A stretch of 39,782 nt of DNA. Origin: Gammaproteobacteria bacterium UBA1119 (GTDB lineage Bacteria; Pseudomonadota; Gammaproteobacteria; Pseudomonadales; Azotimanducaceae). The notes beneath the pieces are model-generated. The model was given only the letters and a program-made list of their open reading frames with translations. It did not search any database and was not told the DNA's origin. The stretch is taken from assembly GCA_002313255.1 (NCBI GenBank), contig DCBA01000053.1, positions 1-39,782 on the forward strand, given 5' to 3'. Position numbers and translations under genes: made by a program. Within the stretch, counting starts at the first letter, position 1, and each line of letters starts with the position of its first letter. Below, piece by piece: positions 35,919 through 39,782 of this stretch.

Positions 35919-37244
35919 ATGTTGTTAATACGTAACGCCGAAGTCGAGGGTAGACGTGGTTTGGACGTCTTTTCCCACGACGGAAAAATCCGCGACATTG
36001 GACAAAATCTCGTGCACCCGGATGCTGAGACCGTTGAAGCGGATGGCGGCGTTTTATTACCTGGTTTGCACGATCATCATGTGCACCTATTTGCGCTCGC
36101 AGCGGCACGGCGCTCGGTTCCTTGTGGCCCTCCGGAAGTGGGCGATGATGAGATGTTGGCAACAGTCCTTCGAAATGCCGAAGATTCAACGGACGGCTGG
36201 ATTCGGGGCGTTGGGTATCATGAATCCGTTGCCGGCATGCTCGACCGGCATACGCTCGATACCATGGTGCCGGAACGACCGATTCGTATCCAACACCGAT
36301 CAGGGAAGATGTGGTTTATGAATTCATTAGCGCTTCAAGCGCTCGGTCTGAACGAGAGTAACGGTCAGTTATTCCGCAAAGATGCGTGGGTTCGCGAGCG
36401 CCTCGGCTCGGCAGGCGATCATTGGGTAGATGTTGCTGCCGCGTCCCGACTACTCGCTAGCTATGGCGTCACCGGAATCACGGACGCGACGGCTTCGAAC
36501 GACGCTGACGTCGAACGCGACTGGTCGGATATCGACGTGAGTCAGTGGGTACGACTGATGGGGAACGAGGACCTGGGTCATGGTGCGTTGAAAATCATGC
36601 TCGACGACTATGCGCTACCCGAAATCGAAGAGTTTCAGCAACGCGTCCGTGCAGCCCACGAGCGCGGACGCCCAGTCGCCATACACTGCGTGACCCGCAC
36701 GGAATTGGTGTATGCGCTATCCGCACTGACGGAGGTAGGTTCACTTTCGGGCGATCGGATCGAACACGCGTCGGTCGTGGATGAATCGACGCTGGACTTA
36801 ATGCAACGAGTCGGTGTCTGCGTAGTCACTCAGCCTAACTTCTTGGTTGAACGCGGCGACCAGTATTTGAAAGACGTTGACGCACAACAACTCAAATTTC
36901 TTTATCGCGCAAAAAGTTTTCTTGACGTGGGAATTCCGCTTGGTGGTGGTACCGATGCACCGTTTGGAGGCGCCGATCCATGGGCTGCGATGCATGCAGC
37001 CGTTCACCGTGAAACCGCGTTGGGCGAGGTTATCGGTGAGCGAGAAAAACTATCACCGGAACAGGCGATCGGCATGTTCACCTCCTCGGCGGAGGCGCCG
37101 GGGGGTCCATCGCGACAGATCTCTCCGGGTCGAACGGCAGACCTTTGTTTACTCGCAAGGCCTTGGTCTGAAGCCCGTACCCGGCTTTCGAGCGACGATG
37201 TGGCGATGACTGTGATGGGGGGAACTGTTACCTATCGACGTTAA
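35919..37244 (+). CDS. Amidohydrolase family protein (amidohydrolase 3-like)
   Basis: The 441-residue enzyme has a metal-dependent hydrolase TIM barrel. HVH (His54 and His56, in GLHDHHVHLF) is the first metal site, LKIMLDDY may carry the bridging Lys, then His in AIHCVTRTEL and RIEHASV, and the catalytic Asp in LGGGTDAPFGG. The small composite beta domain spans both ends (MLLIRNAEVEGRRG and GRTADLCLL). Relatives act on amides, imides or cyclic C-N bonds; the substrate here is unknown. ATG 35919 is preceded by an in-frame TTG at 35916, and I use the ATG. It stands alone on the plus strand, divergent from the hydratase operon. Confidence 0.9.
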   Translation: MLLIRNAEVEGRRGLDVFSHDGKIRDIGQNLVHPDAETVEADGGVLLPGLHDHHVHLFALAAARRSVPCGPPEVGDDEMLATVLRNAEDSTDGWIRGVGYHESVAGMLDRHTLDTMVPERPIRIQHRSGKMWFMNSLALQALGLNESNGQLFRKDAWVRERLGSAGDHWVDVAAASRLLASYGVTGITDATASNDADVERDWSDIDVSQWVRLMGNEDLGHGALKIMLDDYALPEIEEFQQRVRAAHERGRPVAIHCVTRTELVYALSALTEVGSLSGDRIEHASVVDESTLDLMQRVGVCVVTQPNFLVERGDQYLKDVDAQQLKFLYRAKSFLDVGIPLGGGTDAPFGGADPWAAMHAAVHRETALGEVIGEREKLSPEQAIGMFTSSAEAPGGPSRQISPGRTADLCLLARPWSEARTRLSSDDVAMTVMGGTVTYRR

Positions 37245-37313
37245 TCGCGTCCCAGCGTAGACCCGGGGGGAAGCGTTTTTACCCTCCCTTGTTTGTTAAT
37301 TCTGGAAAAACGG

Positions 37314-38540
37314 TTACGGATCGAGTGCGGCAAGCACTTCGTCGGTATGTTCACCCAGTTTGGGAGCGGGTCGATAGATCGACCATGGCGTTTTTTCGAA
37401 CCGGTAAGGCGCTCCGGGGTACGTGATCGTGCGGTCAATGTCCTCGTGACGTACCGGAACGTGGAAACCGCGTTCCTTGAAGTGCTCATCCTCGAATGCT
37501 TCCTCGGGCGAGTTGACGGCACCGGCGGCAAGTCCGGCACGTTGACAACCGAGAAAGAAGTCTTGCGCCGAAACGCTTGACGCGATCAACTGCAGCGCCG
37601 CGCGACCGGCTCCGAAAATCGCCGTGATGGCATCGTCTTGACCGATAAGAGATAGATCAAACGGCCCCTGCCACTCGGCGCCCATTTCGAGAAAGACCGC
37701 TTCTGGAAGTTGCTGTTCGAGTCCGAGACTATTAAGCCAGTCGTATAAAGCCTCGAATTCATGGGGAAATCGGGGCGGAACGCCCGTATTTGCGTAGCGT
37801 CCGTCGGCACATAGTTGCTGGGTTTCGCCTGATGGACTAACGGACGCGTGGCGCCCGGTTTGTCGCTGTACGGTCTTTTGCGCCACGAGCCAGGAGTAGG
37901 TCGCGGCTTCGGTCGATACGTTGGAGGCTGCGGTCATGGACACATCGATGAACTGCCCCTCCCCTGATACACCGCGATAGAGTAGAGCGGTCAGGGCCGA
38001 CAGGTAGGCAAAGTGAGCCGCTGTCTGATAACCCTGTAGTGGACCCCGAATCGGAGGGAGTGAGTGGTCGTCGTAACCGCAACTCCATGGTGGTCCAGAT
38101 GTTGCCATGATGGTCAGGTCCGTCGCTGGTAGATCACTCCGTGGATCGTTTCGACCGTGGGTCGTTACCGCGATGTGGATAAGATCGGGTTTGATTTCGG
38201 ACAAGGTGGGGTAATCGAGCTGCAATTTCGAGAGCCGATCGCGCGGTTCTGCTTCGATCAGCACATCTGTTGTTGCGATGAGCTTTCGAAAAGTCTCGGC
38301 ACCGTCGGGGTCTTCTAGGTCCAGGGTGATGGCACGTTTGCTGCTGTGGTAGTGCCACCAGTAGAGGCTGCGGTCCGGACCCGGTTTGTTGTCGAGAAAC
38401 GGTGGGTAGTCTCGACTTGGATCCCCGCCGGGTGGTTCAGCCAAAATCAGGTCAGCGCCCATGTCGGCCATCAATTTACCAGCGAATGCGATACGCTCAT
38501 TAGCCAGTTCGACGATCCGCAAACCGCTAAGGGCTGTCAT
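37314..38540 (-). CDS. Class III CoA-transferase-like protein lacking the catalytic Asp (pair 2)
   Basis: The 408-residue protein keeps the family frame: GLRIVELANERIAFAGK, MGADLILAEPPGG, SSKRAITLDLEDPDG, and GEHTDEVLAALDP at the end. At the active site it reads RGPLQGYQTAAHFAYLSA, with no Asp (Gln169/Gly170 fall near the D-x-x-G position). It overlaps its partner 38537-39772 by 4 bp (ATGA). Loss of the Asp suggests it serves as a second subunit beside the Asp-containing partner. It converges on the amidohydrolase; the 69 bp between hold nothing I can recognise. Confidence 0.88.
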   Translation of the reverse strand: MTALSGLRIVELANERIAFAGKLMADMGADLILAEPPGGDPSRDYPPFLDNKPGPDRSLYWWHYHSSKRAITLDLEDPDGAETFRKLIATTDVLIEAEPRDRLSKLQLDYPTLSEIKPDLIHIAVTTHGRNDPRSDLPATDLTIMATSGPPWSCGYDDHSLPPIRGPLQGYQTAAHFAYLSALTALLYRGVSGEGQFIDVSMTAASNVSTEAATYSWLVAQKTVQRQTGRHASVSPSGETQQLCADGRYANTGVPPRFPHEFEALYDWLNSLGLEQQLPEAVFLEMGAEWQGPFDLSLIGQDDAITAIFGAGRAALQLIASSVSAQDFFLGCQRAGLAAGAVNSPEEAFEDEHFKERGFHVPVRHEDIDRTITYPGAPYRFEKTPWSIYRPAPKLGEHTDEVLAALDP

Positions 38541-39772
38541 ATGACCCCCTCGGAGGCGAGTTGAATGACCTCGTCCTCGTTATACCCGAGAACGCGGGTC
38601 AGTACGTCCATGGTGTGCTCGGAGAGACACGGCGCGCCGTGAGTCATCTCCCAGTCGGTTTTCGAGAAATGCACGGGTTGTCCGTCGACTCGGACCTCAC
38701 CCATCTCGCGATGACGAACGGTCGGCCAGAGCCCAAACGATCCGGTTGCCGGGTCGCGATCGATTCGTTCTTCGGGTGTAAGGACGGCGGCTACAGGAAC
38801 TCGGACGTTTTGGAGCGCGGTTTCGATCTCATATTTCGTTTGGTCTTCGGTCCAGCCGCGCAGGCGTTGATCAAGCGCGTCTTGATGGTTGAGCCGATCC
38901 TCGAGCGTGGCGAACGCTTTGTCTGTTAACCAGGGACGTTGAATAACGGAACAGAGCGAATCCCAATCCGATTCGTTACGGCACGCGATCGCCACCCATT
39001 CGTCGTTGCCGAGGGTGGGGTAAATACCGTGGGGTGCCATGGGCGGCCATTGGTTACGATTGGAATGCGGCGAACCTTCTCGCCGCATTGGATTTGCATT
39101 GATGGTCCAATCCAGCAGCGCGGGCCCGTGGAGAGTTAACGCCGATTCTGTACAAGCCAGATCGACCCACTGGCCCTCGCCCGTCTTTTGACGGTGCAAT
39201 AAGGCCAACATGATAGCCATGGCCATGTAGTGGGCGCCGGTGTGATCCATAAATGAATAGCCCCAGCCGGCGGGCTCTAAACCGGGGAGTCCAGAGCTGA
39301 AAGTAAGACCCGAGACGGCCTGCACAATGGGGCCCCAGGTTCGAAAGTCGCTATAGGGTCCGACGTGTCCGAAGCCACAGTTGGACACGTAGACGATGTC
39401 CGGCTTGATGGCTTTGAGTTGTTCGTATCCAAAGCCCCATCTTTCGAGTACACCCTTGGCGAAGTTTTCGCTCACGACATCGGATACTCGAACGAGTTCA
39501 GCGAGAATTTCCTTTGCCTTTTCGTCGCGAAGATTAAGCGTAATACCGAGCTTGTCGGTGTTGTGATTATTGAATGCACCGCCAAGGTCAATGCCTCGCC
39601 GATCATCGATAAACGGCGCGGTGCCCCGGAGAATATCCCAACGGCCGTCGCGGACCGGATCTTCGATTCGGATGACCTCCGCGCCGAATGACGCTAACCA
39701 TTTGGTTGCGCCGGCGCCCGCTAGCTGGCCGGTAAAGTCGCAGATCCGGAAGGAAGACAAAGCTCCCGGCAT
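38537..39772 (-). CDS. Class III CoA-transferase, Asp-containing member of pair 2
   Basis: The 411-residue product shows FRICDFTGQLAGAGATKWL, FGAEVIRIEDP, TDKLGITLNLRDEKAKE, and the catalytic Asp176 in YSFMDHTGAHYMAMA. GEGQWVDLA and the C-terminal LSEHTMDVLTRVLGY complete the family pattern. It begins 10 bp from the right window edge, so upstream genes of its operon may lie outside. The 4-bp overlap with the Asp-lacking gene downstream couples their translation. Confidence 0.92.
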   Translation of the reverse strand: MPGALSSFRICDFTGQLAGAGATKWLASFGAEVIRIEDPVRDGRWDILRGTAPFIDDRRGIDLGGAFNNHNTDKLGITLNLRDEKAKEILAELVRVSDVVSENFAKGVLERWGFGYEQLKAIKPDIVYVSNCGFGHVGPYSDFRTWGPIVQAVSGLTFSSGLPGLEPAGWGYSFMDHTGAHYMAMAIMLALLHRQKTGEGQWVDLACTESALTLHGPALLDWTINANPMRREGSPHSNRNQWPPMAPHGIYPTLGNDEWVAIACRNESDWDSLCSVIQRPWLTDKAFATLEDRLNHQDALDQRLRGWTEDQTKYEIETALQNVRVPVAAVLTPEERIDRDPATGSFGLWPTVRHREMGEVRVDGQPVHFSKTDWEMTHGAPCLSEHTMDVLTRVLGYNEDEVIQLASEGVI

Positions 39773-39782
39773 GGGGCGTTTC

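Overview
The window looks like a chromosomal segment of a gammaproteobacterium, probably an uncultured one. The evidence is the ubiE-ubiJ-ubiB-tatABC block next to hslVU, an ftsN-like SPOR gene, priA and rpmE, which is an order familiar from Enterobacteria and Pseudomonas, together with aroK-aroB next to a PBP1A gene, gltBD, and an NtrB/NtrC pair. Genes are tightly packed, with many 4-bp ATGA/GTGA overlaps. I see no tRNA, rRNA, CRISPR array, insertion sequence or phage gene.

Layout. Bases 1-2092 (minus) hold ntrC (cut by the window edge) and ntrB. Bases 2327-3626 (minus) hold a PP-loop tRNA-thiolation-like protein overlapped by a TusA-like sulfur carrier. dtd (plus) follows, and its end overlaps tatC. 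From 13515 down to 4081 everything is on the minus strand: priA, SPOR protein, hslV, hslU, DUF971 protein, ubiE, ubiJ, ubiB, tatA, tatB, tatC (replication restart, division/cell wall, proteolysis, ubiquinone synthesis, protein export). rpmE, a periplasmic M48 protease and a MAPEG protein are on the plus strand. PBP1A (minus) is divergent from aroK-aroB (plus). gltD and gltB (minus) follow, preceded by a structured leader and by a decayed GNAT acetyltransferase. A Nudix hydrolase and malate dehydrogenase (plus) end the housekeeping part.

From about 28.4 kb to the right end the content changes to acyl-CoA metabolism. There are five class III (CaiB/BaiF) CoA-transferases, an AMP-forming acyl-CoA ligase preceded by a small three-cysteine protein, an enoyl-CoA hydratase with an unusual N-terminal extension, and an amidohydrolase. 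Four of the CoA-transferases form two tandem, overlapping pairs. In each pair one member has the expected catalytic Asp and the other lacks it, which suggests two heteromeric enzymes. A plausible but unproven reading is activation of an organic acid to its CoA ester, CoA transfer between acids, and hydration, with the amidohydrolase supplying or processing the substrate.

The most notable item is at 28438-29322 (minus). It is a GrdB-family-like gene whose frame is interrupted by a single UGA exactly where Cys would be expected in a CPVCHQ motif. The same frame continues for 130 residues with good family similarity, and a perfect 7-bp hairpin begins 10 nt after the UGA. I read it as a selenoprotein with a U-P-V-C motif that would normally be mis-annotated as two truncated genes.
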